The notes below the pieces were generated by a model. That model had not been told where the DNA came from. It made no database searches and saw only the letters and a program-made list of their open reading frames with translations. 64,000 nucleotides of DNA from Prevotella sp. UBA3776. GTDB taxonomy: Bacteria; Bacteroidota; Bacteroidia; Bacteroidales; Bacteroidaceae. Position 1 is the first letter of the stretch, and each line of letters starts with the position of its first letter. The stretch lies in assembly GCA_002369515.1 (NCBI GenBank), contig DFFM01000037.1, forward strand, positions 1 to 64,000, read 5' to 3'. A program made the position numbers and the translations under genes. Positions 49,490 to 57,720 of the stretch are shown piece by piece.

Positions 49490-51295
49490 CTATTGCAATT
49501 CCGACAGCTCCAGCCAGCGCATGCTCTTTTCGTCCAGTTCGTCGTTCAGCATGGGCAGCCGTTTGCTCTTCTGCGTGAGTTCGTCGATGCTGAGTTTGCC
49601 ACTGCAGAGTTGCTCTTCTATCAGCTTCTGCTCGGCTTCAAGGGCGGCGATGTCTTTCTCCAGCTGTTCAAATTCGAGCTTCTCCTTGTATGTCATGCGG
49701 CGGCGAGTGTCGTTGTGGTAGTCGGGCTTGCTTTTTTTCGCGCTGTTGTTGTCCCTGCCTTTGGCGTTGGCCTCATTCCTGGCGTTTTCTTCCGATTTCA
49801 GAGCCGACCACTGGCGATACTGGGTGTAGTTGCCAGGGAAGTCCTGAACGCGTCCCTCGCCGTGGAACACCAACAGGTGGTCCACCACTTTGTCCATGAA
49901 GTATCGGTCGTGGCTCACCACGATGACGCACCCGGGAAAGTCGGCCAGATACTCCTCGAGTATTTGCAGCGTCTGTATGTCCAGGTCGTTGGTGGGCTCG
50001 TCGAGCACCAGGAAGTTGGGATTGCGCATCAGCACGGTGCATAGGTACAGCTTGCGCTTCTCGCCACCACTGAGTTTATAGACGTAGTTGTGCTGCTGTT
50101 CGGGCGTGAAGAGGAAGTGTTGCAGGAATTGCGATGCTGACAGATGGCGACCGCTGCCCAGGTCGATGTATTCGGCAATGTCGGTGACCACGTCGATGAC
50201 TTTCTGTTGTTCGTCGAACTTGAGCCCTTCCTGCGAGAAATAGCCGAATCGCACGGTGTCACCTATGTCGAATCGTCCGCTGTCGATGGACTCCACGCCT
50301 AGGAGCATCTTGATGAAGGTCGATTTGCCCGTGCCGTTGTTGCCCACTATGCCCATCTTCTCGTATCTGGCGAAGTTGTAGTAGAAGTCCTTCAGGATCA
50401 CCGTGGTTTTGTTCTCGTCGGCAAAGGCTTTCGAAATGTACTGGCATTCGAAAATCTTGCTACCTATATATATATTGCTCGACTTGAGCCTCATCTGCCG
50501 TTCTTCCAACCGTTGTTTGGCCACCTTCTCCAGTTCGTAGAAAGCCTCTTCGCGGTAGCGCGCCTTGTGGCCTCGTGCCTGCGGCTGCCGGCGCATCCAG
50601 TCGAGTTCGCGTCGGTAGAGGTTGTTCGCCCGGGTCACTTCAGCCCGTCGGTTGTCCAGCCGTTCTTGGCGTTTCTCCAGATAGTAGGCGTAGTTGCCGC
50701 GGTAGGTGTAGATTTGCTGGTCGTCCAGTTCGAGAATGACTCCACACACACGGTCGAGGAAAAAACGGTCGTGGGTGACCATGAGCAGCGACCTGTTGCC
50801 ACGTCTGAGAAAACCTTCCAGCCACTCAATCATTTCCAGGTCGAGATGGTTGGTGGGCTCGTCGAGAATCAGGAAGTCGGGCTCGGTGATGAGTGCGTTG
50901 GCCAGGGCCACACGCTTCTGCTGGCCGCCGCTGAGCTGTCCCATTGGCTGGCTGAGGTTGCCTATTTTCAGTTGGGTGAGTATTTGTTTGGCGCGCAGTA
51001 TTTTCTCTTCCTCGCCTTGATGGTTGAAGCATGCGTCGAGCACGGTTTCTTCCGGGTCGAAGTGGGGCGACTGCTCCAGATAGCCCACGCGTATGTCGCG
51101 CCGATAGATGATGCTGCCGTCTTCGTAGCCATCCTTCCCCGTGAGAATGGACAGCAGGGTGGACTTGCCGGTGCCGTTTTTGGCGATGAGTCCCACGCGC
51201 TGACCTTCGGCAATGCTGAAGCTGATGTTGCTGAACAGCACTTGGGCGCCGAATCGCTTCGTGAGGTTCTGTACGTCGAGTATGGGTGAGGGCAT
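49490..51295 (-). CDS. ABC-F family ATPase (Uup-like)
   Basis: A 601-residue soluble twin-ATPase. Two Walker A motifs (GLIAKNGTGKST near 34-45, GIVGNNGTGKST near 320), two signatures (LSGGQQKRVALA and LSGGEKRKLYL) and two Walker B segments (DFLILDEPTNHLD, NFLVLDEPTNDLD), with a helical linker between (about 225-285) and a C-terminal coiled coil (about 535-601) as in Uup. ABC-F proteins act on the ribosome or DNA rather than in membranes; no transmembrane segment is present. It is followed by engB on the same strand upstream, 30 nt apart. Confidence 0.92.
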   Translation of the reverse strand: MPSPILDVQNLTKRFGAQVLFSNISFSIAEGQRVGLIAKNGTGKSTLLSILTGKDGYEDGSIIYRRDIRVGYLEQSPHFDPEETVLDACFNHQGEEEKILRAKQILTQLKIGNLSQPMGQLSGGQQKRVALANALITEPDFLILDEPTNHLDLEMIEWLEGFLRRGNRSLLMVTHDRFFLDRVCGVILELDDQQIYTYRGNYAYYLEKRQERLDNRRAEVTRANNLYRRELDWMRRQPQARGHKARYREEAFYELEKVAKQRLEERQMRLKSSNIYIGSKIFECQYISKAFADENKTTVILKDFYYNFARYEKMGIVGNNGTGKSTFIKMLLGVESIDSGRFDIGDTVRFGYFSQEGLKFDEQQKVIDVVTDIAEYIDLGSGRHLSASQFLQHFLFTPEQQHNYVYKLSGGEKRKLYLCTVLMRNPNFLVLDEPTNDLDIQTLQILEEYLADFPGCVIVVSHDRYFMDKVVDHLLVFHGEGRVQDFPGNYTQYRQWSALKSEENARNEANAKGRDNNSAKKSKPDYHNDTRRRMTYKEKLEFEQLEKDIAALEAEQKLIEEQLCSGKLSIDELTQKSKRLPMLNDELDEKSMRWLELSELQ

Positions 51296-51325
51296 GATGG
51301 TCGGGGTGGTGTTTTTGGGGTAGGG

Positions 51326-51946
51326 CTAGCAGTCTGCCTGCTCGCCGTTTTTCAGTTCGTTGTTGATTTGTTCGATGTAGCTGAGCATTTCGTCACGCCC
51401 TGTTTTCTTTTCGGCGCTGGTGACGAAATAGGGTGGCATCACCTCCCATGTCTCGAGCATTTTCTGTTCGTAGGCTTTCACGTTTTCGCTTATGCGGGCG
51501 TTCGACAGTTTGTCGGCCTTGGTGAACACGATGGAGAAGGGAATGCCCGATTGTCCGAGCCAGTCGATGAACTCACGGTCGATGGCTTGCTGTTCGTGCC
51601 TTATGTCCACCAGCACGAACACGTTGGCCAGCTGGGGGCGTTGCAGAATGTACGAACTGATCATCTGTTCCAGTTTCTGCCGTTCCGACTTGCTCCGCTT
51701 GGCAAATCCGTAACCAGGCAAATCTACAAGATACCACTCGTCGTTGATGATGAAATGGTTGATGAGCAGTGTCTTGCCGGGCGTTGCTGACGTCTTGGCC
51801 AGGTTCTTGTGGTTGCAGAGCATGTTGATGAGGCTCGACTTGCCCACGTTGGAACGGCCAATGAATGCGTACTCGGGCTTGTTGTCGGCGGGGCATTTCG
51901 TCACTGACGGGCTGCTCAATGCGAAAGCTGATTTCTTGATTTCCAT
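51326..51946 (-). CDS. engB: Ribosome-biogenesis GTPase EngB/YsxC
   Basis: A 206-residue GTPase needed for 50S assembly. G1 GRSNVGKSS (about 31-39), the switch region TPGKT, G3 DLPGYG (about 73-78), G4 TKADK (about 140-144) and G5 VTSAEK are present. Length is normal. Its start (51946) is 23 nt from a divergent -7 box; recR is transcribed the other way from a promoter about 30 bp away. It likely continues into the ABC-F gene. Confidence 0.95.
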   Translation of the reverse strand: MEIKKSAFALSSPSVTKCPADNKPEYAFIGRSNVGKSSLINMLCNHKNLAKTSATPGKTLLINHFIINDEWYLVDLPGYGFAKRSKSERQKLEQMISSYILQRPQLANVFVLVDIRHEQQAIDREFIDWLGQSGIPFSIVFTKADKLSNARISENVKAYEQKMLETWEVMPPYFVTSAEKKTGRDEMLSYIEQINNELKNGEQADC

Positions 51947-51968
51947 GTGGTTTGCGTATTTTTGTCGG

Positions 51969-51976
51969 CAAAATTA
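51969..51976 (-). promoter_or_regulatory. Promoter -7 box of engB
   Basis: TAATTTTG on the minus strand, about 23 nt before the start codon. Confidence 0.65.
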
Positions 51977-51998
51977 CAGAAAATCTCTGAAAAAACAC

Positions 51999-52006
51999 TA
52001 ACTTTG
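51999..52006 (+). promoter_or_regulatory. Promoter -7 box of recR
   Basis: TAACTTTG followed by CACC; the leader to the recR start is about 130 nt. It is divergent from the engB promoter. Confidence 0.6.
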
Positions 52007-52139
52007 CACCATTATTCTGATCTGGCCTAGGCTGAAAGAATACACCGAGATGCAATTCGCATACACGGAATAACTGCCGTCAAGGGTCAGCAGCGAACAA
52101 CCAACGACGAACAAACAATTATAAAAAGAAACAGGTAGC

Positions 52140-52751
52140 ATGATGCAACAATATCCCTCGCAACTGCTCGAGCGTGCCGTGGGCGAGTTTTCGAAACTGC
52201 CCGGGGTGGGGCGCAAGACGGCACTCCGCCATGTGCTACACATGCTCAGACAGGACGATGACGAGGTGGCACGCTTCGCCGATGCCATCATGCGGCTCAA
52301 GAGCGAGGTGAAGTACTGCCAGAAATGCCATAATATCAGCGACACCGACATTTGCCCCATCTGTGCCGACCAGCGGCGCGACAGTTCCACGGTGTGCGTG
52401 GTGGAGAACATCCAGGATGTCATGGCCATTGAGAACACCCAACAGTATCACGGCCTTTACCATGTGCTCGGCGGCATCATCTCGCCCATGGATGGCATCG
52501 GCCCGGCCGACATCGAGATCGATTCGCTGGTAGGGCGTGTGGAAGAGGGTGGGGTGGAGGAAGTGATTTTGGCGCTCAGCTCAACCATGGAGGGCGACAC
52601 CACCAATTTCTACATTTTCCGCAAGCTGATGCATACGGGGGTGCGCATCAGTGTTATTGCGCGCGGCATCAGCGTGGGCAACGAAATAGAATACACCGAT
52701 GAGGTGACGCTGGGGCGTTCCATTCAGAATCGCACACCATTCAGCACCTGA
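52140..52751 (+). CDS. recR: Recombination protein RecR
   Basis: A 203-residue RecR of the RecFOR pathway, which loads RecA at gaps. The helix-hairpin-helix ([16 protein letters not shown], about 19-34), C4 zinc finger (CQKCHN....CPICAD, about 60-78) and Toprim domain ([16 protein letters not shown]....[15 protein letters not shown]) are complete. Either of two adjacent ATGs (52140 or 52143) could be the start. It is followed 34 nt later by the membrane protein gene, so it may head that operon. Confidence 0.95.
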   Translation: MMQQYPSQLLERAVGEFSKLPGVGRKTALRHVLHMLRQDDDEVARFADAIMRLKSEVKYCQKCHNISDTDICPICADQRRDSSTVCVVENIQDVMAIENTQQYHGLYHVLGGIISPMDGIGPADIEIDSLVGRVEEGGVEEVILALSSTMEGDTTNFYIFRKLMHTGVRISVIARGISVGNEIEYTDEVTLGRSIQNRTPFST

Positions 52752-52785
52752 GAGAAGAACAAAGTAAAAAAAGAAGCAAACAACC

Positions 52786-53319
52786 ATGCAAACGACTCAA
52801 CGAATACTGATGACCACCTTTGTGGCCATGTTGGCGGCGGCGGCACTCTTGGTGCTGCTCCACGAAACCAGCCTGATGGAACCCGGAGGGCTGGCTGGCA
52901 ACGAGCATTTGGAGTTTGTCACCCTCTCCGTAATGGAGCTGGTGGCGCTTGTTTCCATCCCCTTGGCCCTGCGCTTGTTCAGATTCAAGGCCATTCGCCG
53001 TCAGTTGGTGGAGCAACCGGCGCGTAAGTTGCTCGGCTGGGGGATGCTGCGTCTGCTCATGCTTGGTGTTCCGATGCTGGTGTGTGTCTATTTCTACTAT
53101 TTGTTCTTCATGGAGGCCGCTTTCGGCTATTTGGCCATCATCCTGCTGCTTAGCATGATGTTCGTTTTGCCCACGAAGGGTAAATGTGAGGCTGAAACCA
53201 CCGATGATTCCGAAAACACTGAAAACGCAGAGTATTCCGAAAACGCGGAGTATTCCGAAAACTCCGATTGTTCCGATTCCTCTGAAAACGCTGAATCCTC
53301 CGAAAACACACCGTCATGA
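52786..53319 (+). CDS. Membrane protein with Ser/Glu/Asn repeat tail
   Basis: A 177-residue protein with about four hydrophobic segments (residues 8-26, 42-62, 85-108 and 110-130) and a hydrophilic tail (about 135-177) of repeats such as ENAEYSENAEYSENSD. The tail arises from tandem DNA units of the form TCCGAAAACGCGGAGTAT. Family not recognised. Its stop overlaps the ATG of the glycosyltransferase (ATGA at 53316-53319), so the two are translationally coupled and may act together in envelope glycan work. Confidence 0.7.
   Translation: MQTTQRILMTTFVAMLAAAALLVLLHETSLMEPGGLAGNEHLEFVTLSVMELVALVSIPLALRLFRFKAIRRQLVEQPARKLLGWGMLRLLMLGVPMLVCVYFYYLFFMEAAFGYLAIILLLSMMFVLPTKGKCEAETTDDSENTENAEYSENAEYSENSDCSDSSENAESSENTPS
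53200..53316 (+). repeat. TCCGAAAAC-based tandem coding repeats
   Basis: Multiple imperfect copies of TCCGAAAACGC/TCCGAAAAC, spaced by multiples of 3, encoding SEN(A/S/T)-type residues. Confidence 0.75.
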
Positions 53320-54512
53320 AGCTGAGTGTCATCATTGTAAGCTACAACGTGCGTTATTATCTGGAGCAATGCTTGGATAGCGTACAGAAAGCAACGGCCA
53401 CCATCGACGCCGAGGTGTTCGTGTTCGACAACCATTCGAAGGATGACACCGTGGACTATCTGAAGGAGCAGTTCCCCGAAGTGCATTTCATCGAGAGCAA
53501 CCACAACCTTGGCTTTGCGCGCGGCAACAACGTGGCCATCCGTCAGAGTCAGGGTGAATATGTTTTGCTGCTCAATCCCGATACGTTTGTCGGCGAGCAG
53601 GTGCTCAACGAAACGGTGGCCTTCATGGATGCCCATCCGCAGGCGGGAGCGCTGGGAGTGCAGATGCTCAAAAACAATGGAGAGCCCGCCATGGAGTCGC
53701 GCCGCGGATTGCCCACGCCCATGACGGCATTCTACAAAATGTGCGGCCTGTGCGCGCGATTCCCCAAAAGCCGTCGCTTCGGACGTTACTACATGGGGTA
53801 TCTGCCCTGGGACTGTCCAGCCGAGATAGAAGTGGTGAGCGGGGCTTTCTGTCTGCTCCGCCGTTCGGTGCTCGATGACGTAGGGTTGCTCGACGAGGAT
53901 TTCTTCATGTACGGCGAGGACATCGACCTCTCTTTCCGTGTGCTCAAGGGTGGATACGAAAACTGGTATTATCCGGCTCGCATACTCCACTACAAGGGCG
54001 AAAGCACCCAGAAGTCATCGTTCCGCTACGTCCACGTGTTCTACGATGCCATGCTCATCTTCTTCCGCAAACACTACAGCCACCTCAACCTGCTGGTCAC
54101 GCTGCCTGTCAAATTGGCCGTACTGGCCAAGGCTGCCATGGCTTTGGCGGGCATGCTCGTCGAACGAGCCCGCAAGGCGGTGGGGCTGGGCGGCGGCAAA
54201 CGGCAGAAATACCCCGAATACGTGTTCGTGGGCACCCGCCAGTCTGCTGAGGCTTTCCGCCTCGTAGCGCAGAAGAAAGGCCTCACAGCCCGCTATCTCT
54301 ATGGCGACAGCAGCACACTCCCTGACGGACACATTGGCCAAGTGGAACAGCTGGGCGGCAAACAGATGCTGAACATCGTCTATGACACCGATGCATATAC
54401 ATACGGACAGATACTTGACATCTTTGCGCGTGGACCGCAGCACAACTGTCTGCTTGCCACCTTCCATCCGCGCAAGAACATTGTCATCACCACCGAAGAG
54501 ATACTCAAATGA
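53316..54512 (+). CDS. Family 2 glycosyltransferase
   Basis: A 398-residue glycosyltransferase with the GT-A opening LSVIIVSYNVRYYLEQCLDSV, the nucleotide-sugar region FVFDNHSKDD, NLGFARGNNVAI and the LNPDT metal site (about 87-91), then VSGAFCLLRRSVLDDVG and EDIDLSFRVLKGGY. This resembles rhamnosyl- or WcaA-type enzymes for surface polysaccharide. A further C-terminal domain (about 295-398) is specific to this group. It is overlapped by the membrane protein upstream and the GNAT gene downstream (ATGA both sides). Confidence 0.9.
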   Translation: MKLSVIIVSYNVRYYLEQCLDSVQKATATIDAEVFVFDNHSKDDTVDYLKEQFPEVHFIESNHNLGFARGNNVAIRQSQGEYVLLLNPDTFVGEQVLNETVAFMDAHPQAGALGVQMLKNNGEPAMESRRGLPTPMTAFYKMCGLCARFPKSRRFGRYYMGYLPWDCPAEIEVVSGAFCLLRRSVLDDVGLLDEDFFMYGEDIDLSFRVLKGGYENWYYPARILHYKGESTQKSSFRYVHVFYDAMLIFFRKHYSHLNLLVTLPVKLAVLAKAAMALAGMLVERARKAVGLGGGKRQKYPEYVFVGTRQSAEAFRLVAQKKGLTARYLYGDSSTLPDGHIGQVEQLGGKQMLNIVYDTDAYTYGQILDIFARGPQHNCLLATFHPRKNIVITTEEILK

Positions 54513-55114
54513 CCCCCGAAGAAACCAAACTGCCGTCAGTCAGGCTTCGCGCCATGGAGCCCGAAGACCTCGATTTGCTCTACACCATCGAGAACGACAC
54601 CTCGCTCTGGAGCGTAGGCAACACCAATGTGCCCTATTCGCGCTTTGCCCTTCATCAGTTTCTGGAACAGCAAACGGACGACATCTACTGCGACAAGCAG
54701 GTGAGGCTCATCGTCGAGAACGAGGACGGCGAGGTGGTGGGGATGGCCGACTTGGTCAATTTTGTGCCTGCTCACCAACGTGCCGAAGTGGGCATTGTCA
54801 TCAAGCGCAGCCATAGGAATCAAGGTTACGCCACGGCGGCCCTCCGCCAACTCGAGCACTACGCCCGCACAACCCTCCACTTGCACCAACTCTATGCCAT
54901 CGTGCCCTCGGCCAACCGACACTCGGCAAGACTGTTCGCCCATTGTCAGTTCTGCAGCCAAGGAGTGCTCGCCGATTGGCTCTACGACGGCACTGCCTAT
55001 GCCGATGCCCTCGTCATGCAGAAAGTGATTGATGCTTCATGCCGCACGACCACCCAAGCCACCGACCAAACGGCAAACCTTGACGTTGACGGCACGGCAG
55101 ACAAAAAAAACTGA
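54509..55114 (+). CDS. GNAT-family N-acetyltransferase
   Basis: A 201-residue acetyltransferase of the RimJ/RimL-like type. The motif A region HRNQGYATAALRQLEHYA (about 107-124) holds the acetyl-CoA pyrophosphate site, and VRLRAMEPEDLDLLYTIEND starts the fold. The substrate is unknown: SpeG-like or protein N-terminal acetylation are both possible. It is the last gene of a tightly overlapping trio (membrane protein, GT2, GNAT). The final ~25 residues are Thr/Asp-rich and look disordered. Confidence 0.85.
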   Translation: MTPEETKLPSVRLRAMEPEDLDLLYTIENDTSLWSVGNTNVPYSRFALHQFLEQQTDDIYCDKQVRLIVENEDGEVVGMADLVNFVPAHQRAEVGIVIKRSHRNQGYATAALRQLEHYARTTLHLHQLYAIVPSANRHSARLFAHCQFCSQGVLADWLYDGTAYADALVMQKVIDASCRTTTQATDQTANLDVDGTADKKN

Positions 55115-55132
55115 AAAAAAGCAAGGAAATAT

Positions 55133-55163
55133 TTTGGTAATACAAAAAATATTCATACCTTTG
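55133..55163 (+). promoter_or_regulatory. Promoter of the tRNA-Asp pair
   Basis: TTTG at 55133-55136, a 19-nt spacer and TACCTTTG at 55156-55163, followed by CATCCGCAAA. Confidence 0.88.
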
Positions 55164-55191
55164 CATCCGCAAATCGGAACAGTACCCTGTT

Positions 55192-55265
55192 GGTGCGTTA
55201 GTTCAGTAGGTTAGAATGCCTGCCTGTCACGCAGGAGGTCACGAGTTCGAATCTCGTACGCACCG
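55192..55265 (+). tRNA. tRNA-Asp (anticodon GTC), copy 1
   Basis: A 74-nt tRNA with acceptor GGTGCGT/ACGCACC, discriminator G and anticodon stem CCTGCCTGTCACGCAGG. Identical to copy 2, 31 nt downstream. Confidence 0.95.
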
Positions 55266-55296
55266 CTCCGACACGTGTTTGCTGACATCCGATTTT

Positions 55297-55370
55297 GGTG
55301 CGTTAGTTCAGTAGGTTAGAATGCCTGCCTGTCACGCAGGAGGTCACGAGTTCGAATCTCGTACGCACCG
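55297..55370 (+). tRNA. tRNA-Asp (anticodon GTC), copy 2
   Basis: Identical in sequence to the tRNA at 55192-55265; only 31 nt separate them and no second promoter is evident, so they are one transcript. Confidence 0.95.
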
Positions 55371-55396
55371 CTAACATCCATTTTCCTCACCCCCAC

Positions 55397-55440
55397 AAAA
55401 TGAAAGAGCCTTCCCCAAAAAGGGAAGGCTCTTTCATTTT
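55397..55440. terminator. Terminator of the tRNA-Asp pair
   Basis: Perfect 19-bp stem AAAATGAAAGAGCCTTCCC with its complement and a 6-nt loop, ending in T4. Confidence 0.85.
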
Positions 55441-55510
55441 GCTTATGTCCAGCCGTCGAATGTCCAGCTGTCCAAACGTGTGTTTGTCGGTTTTTCTGGC
55501 CGTTTCTCTG

Positions 55511-55909
55511 TCAGATGGCCTGGTCAGGATGGAACAAATCCTCTATCTCGCTGATTTCGTCGTCGTCGAACCATTTGCTGAGCCTTGCCTTGGCCTTGGC
55601 CTTCACGTCGTCAGAAACGTCGCCCCACACCTTGTTCAGTACAAAGAGCAGCACGGCCATGTCGTCGCCGAGTCCCGCGATGGGAATGGCATCGGGAATC
55701 ACGTCGAGAGGGCTGATGAGATAGCCCAAGGCGCCAATGATGATGGCTTTGTCCTTCACCGTCACCTTGTCGCTCTGCAGTGTGTAGTAGAGAATCAGAG
55801 CCGCATAGACTAGTTTCGACCCGGCGCGCTTGGCAATGCGCGAAATCTTCTCAACAAAGTCGCTCTGAGTGAATTTGTTGGCATACGACATGAAATCGGG
55901 TAACTCCAT
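55511..55909 (-). CDS. DUF1232 (YkvA-type) protein
   Basis: A 132-residue protein with the DUF1232 signature KDKAIIIGALGYLISPLDVIPDAIPIAGLGDDMAVL (about 52-87), a short membrane-associated helical motif. The acidic C-terminus (DDDEISEIEDLF) is unusual but not diagnostic. Function unknown. It has a consensus promoter (55952-55983) and is a single-gene unit between tRNA-Asp and the small membrane protein genes. Confidence 0.85.
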   Translation of the reverse strand: MELPDFMSYANKFTQSDFVEKISRIAKRAGSKLVYAALILYYTLQSDKVTVKDKAIIIGALGYLISPLDVIPDAIPIAGLGDDMAVLLFVLNKVWGDVSDDVKAKAKARLSKWFDDDEISEIEDLFHPDQAI

Positions 55910-55951
55910 AGACAGAATCCTTTAAGTGTTCGAAAAAATCAATTCAGGCCA

Positions 55952-55983
55952 CAAATTTACGAAAATCTTTTTTTTCTAGCAAA
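55952..55983 (-). promoter_or_regulatory. Promoter of the DUF1232 gene
   Basis: The minus strand reads TTTG (55980-55983), a 20-nt spacer, then TAAATTTG (55952-55959). Confidence 0.8.
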
Positions 55984-55988
55984 TAAAT

Positions 55989-56019
55989 TTTGATTTTACA
56001 TACTTTTCGTGTATTTTTG
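55989..56019 (+). promoter_or_regulatory. Promoter of the small membrane protein genes
   Basis: TTTG at 55989-55992, a 19-nt spacer, TATTTTTG at 56012-56019. It is divergent from the DUF1232 promoter, with overlapping spacing. Confidence 0.8.
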
Positions 56020-56066
56020 TTGCCGTAAAGAACGAATCATAAACTTTCAGAAACATTTTTTAGCTT

Positions 56067-56321
56067 ATGGACACACATCAGAACGAAAACTACGACGAAC
56101 GGCTGGAGAACGCCAAAAGCCGCGCTAAGGTGATGGGCGTACTCTTCATCATTCCCGTTTTCGTCATCTCTGTGCTCGACAATGCCACCGACCTGCTCTA
56201 TCTGGCGGTGTTGCTGGGCGCACTTCTAGCAGGAGCCTATTGGGCCTTCATGCAGTGGAAAGACAAACGCGATGCCCGCGAGGAGGCGGCCGAAGAAGAC
56301 AATCATGAAAACCATAGCTGA
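56067..56321 (+). CDS. Small two-helix membrane protein
   Basis: An 84-residue protein with two hydrophobic helices (about 24-38 and 44-63), a charged N-terminus (ENYDERLENAKSRAK) and an acidic C-terminus (EEAAEEDNHEN). Family not recognised. It has a consensus promoter 48 nt upstream. The FeoB-associated-type gene follows 36 nt later and probably shares the transcript. Confidence 0.65.
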   Translation: MDTHQNENYDERLENAKSRAKVMGVLFIIPVFVISVLDNATDLLYLAVLLGALLAGAYWAFMQWKDKRDAREEAAEEDNHENHS

Positions 56322-56357
56322 CGCCAATCTTAGCAACATTCACTTTGTCAAAGACTT

Positions 56358-56546
56358 ATGTGGCAAACTGTTATCGTCGTGGCGGCAGTGGCCTCAGCCG
56401 TTGGATATGCCGGAATCAGAATCGTTGAAGCGTTTCGTGCGCCCCACGATCCTTGCAGCGGTTGCCAAGGCTGTGCGCTCAGCAAAGCGAAGCGCAAAGT
56501 AGAGGCGCGCAAAAAAAACTGCGAAAAATTTGGCAGAACAAAATAA
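56358..56546 (+). CDS. FeoB-associated Cys-rich membrane protein-like
   Basis: A 62-residue protein with one N-terminal membrane helix (about 3-22) and a C-terminal CSGCQGC cluster followed by a basic stretch ending in a fourth Cys (KKNCEKF). This matches the size and layout of FeoB-associated Cys-rich membrane proteins, thought to help ferrous iron uptake, but no feoB lies nearby, so the link is by family only. The frame ends just before the tRNA-Cys promoter. Confidence 0.65.
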   Translation: MWQTVIVVAAVASAVGYAGIRIVEAFRAPHDPCSGCQGCALSKAKRKVEARKKNCEKFGRTK

Positions 56547-56560
56547 ATGCATTACCTTTG
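56529..56560 (+). promoter_or_regulatory. Promoter of tRNA-Cys
   Basis: TTTG at 56529-56532, a 20-nt spacer, TACCTTTG at 56553-56560, then CATCCGCAAA. It starts inside the coding end of the preceding gene. Confidence 0.85.
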
Positions 56561-56577
56561 CATCCGCAAACCAAAAC

Positions 56578-56649
56578 GGTGCGTTGGATGAGTGGCTTAG
56601 TCAACGGTCTGCAAAACCGTCAACGGCGGTTCGAATCCGCCACGCACCT
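56578..56649 (+). tRNA. tRNA-Cys (anticodon GCA)
   Basis: A 72-nt tRNA with acceptor GGTGCGT/ACGCACC, discriminator T (U73, as expected for Cys) and anticodon loop CTGCAAA. Confidence 0.95.
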
Positions 56650-56784
56650 CGCAGAAGATGGTGGAAAGGTTGAGAAGTTCTGTAAGGGATTTTTACAACA
56701 TTCCACCTTTTTCTTTGCGCCAACGCTCATCGCCCGCCACCCATCACCCAATTCAATAACGTAAACCCGAACACTCAAAAAAAT

Positions 56785-57255
56785 ATGGGATACATCGAAC
56801 AAAACCTCATGGAAGGTGAGCAAATCATCACCCGTGCTCAGCTCCACTACATTGTCTATTGGAAGCCTGCCCTCATGATTTTGGCAGCCCTCATTCTCTT
56901 TGTGTTCCAAATATCGCCCGAGGTCTATACCTACCAGGGCTATTTGGCCGCCATCCTGCTGGTCATTTCCGGCATCAGCATCTTCGTGATTCACGGCAAC
57001 AGGAAGTACATTCTCACCAACCGCCGACTCATCGAGAAAGTTGGCATTGTCCGCCGCGAGTCGCGCGAGATTCTGCTGCGCAAGTGCGAAGGTGTTCAGC
57101 TCAGCCAGAGCATCATGGGGCGCATCCTCGACTATGGTACAGTGACCGTCTCGACTACAGGCGAGGCCGAAAACGAGTATCGCTACATCCAGGCTCCGGT
57201 GCGTTTCCAAACGCTCATCAACCAGCAGATTGACCGTCTGCGTGACGACTCTTAG
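56785..57255 (+). CDS. bPH2 (bacterial pleckstrin-homology) membrane protein
   Basis: A 156-residue protein with two hydrophobic helices (about 28-42 and 48-68) followed by a bacterial PH-like domain. The latter starts RKYILTNRRLIEKVGIVRRESREILL and continues with LDYGTVTVSTTGE. Such proteins are inner-membrane anchored and of unclear function. The upstream leader follows tRNA-Cys and no strong promoter was seen; a hairpin terminator lies just downstream in repeat copy C. Confidence 0.85.
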   Translation: MGYIEQNLMEGEQIITRAQLHYIVYWKPALMILAALILFVFQISPEVYTYQGYLAAILLVISGISIFVIHGNRKYILTNRRLIEKVGIVRRESREILLRKCEGVQLSQSIMGRILDYGTVTVSTTGEAENEYRYIQAPVRFQTLINQQIDRLRDDS

Positions 57256-57311
57256 GGCAATGGAAGCATCTTGCTGAGTTTTTGGGAAATCCAATGCTGA
57301 GTTTTAGATAG

Positions 57312-57354
57312 CGGCGTCGGGAGATATTTTTTTATCTCCCGACGCCGTTTTTTT
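57312..57354 (+). terminator. Terminator built from the repeat family
   Basis: Perfect 15-bp stem CGGCGTCGGGAGATA with its complement (57333-57347), a T6 loop and a T7 tail. It directly follows the bPH2 gene. Confidence 0.85.
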
Positions 57355-57541
57355 ATTTCACGGCGATACGTTCAAATTTTCTAGAGAATTTGATGACAAC
57401 TCATGACTTTATGAAAACCACTCAAATCTATATGAAAACCACTCGTGGCGTTGCAGTCTTGACTCGTGGCGTTGCAATTCCAATCCTCGGCTTTATTTCC
57501 CATACTCATGTTATGGCGAAAACCGTTGTTGGCGCTCTGTG
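57312..57541. repeat. Dispersed palindromic repeat family, copy C
   Basis: Hairpin with TATCTCCCGAC arms, then the core GGCGATACGTTC plus AAATTTTCTAGAGAATTT (57374-57391). After it come about six diverged units with an exact 21-bp period, for example two starting with ATGAAAACCACTC and two ending CTCGTGGC/GTTGCA. Confidence 0.82.
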
Positions 57542-57595
57542 AACGACGCTCCGCAATCTTTTTCCGCTCCATTGCAAAAAAACTGTAGCAACGTG

Positions 57596-57626
57596 TTGCC
57601 ACTCTTTGTTTTTTTTACTATCTTTG
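57596..57626 (+). promoter_or_regulatory. Promoter of the DUF4011 helicase gene
   Basis: TTG at 57596-57598, a 20-nt spacer, TATCTTTG at 57619-57626; leader about 90 nt. Confidence 0.7.
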
Positions 57627-57720
57627 CCATGTCTTATTTATAAATTAGGTGAAAGTGGCTTGCGCCGACTCTCACCCTGGGTTTGGACAACGAATCATCA
57701 ATTCTGTTTTTTTATCGAAT

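Larger units (their letters stand above)
57256..57720. other. Intergenic region with repeat copy C and helicase promoter
   Basis: 465 nt holding the hairpin terminator, the repeat core and 21-bp array (57312-57541), and the helicase promoter at 57596-57626. A 150-nt frame inside the array is open but has no other support. Confidence 0.7.

Noticed and set aside
57391..57541. A small gene of heptapeptide repeats downstream of repeat copy C
   Set aside because: The open frame exists, but it has no promoter or start context of its own and the units look like decayed DNA repeats; it is kept as a check in the findings.
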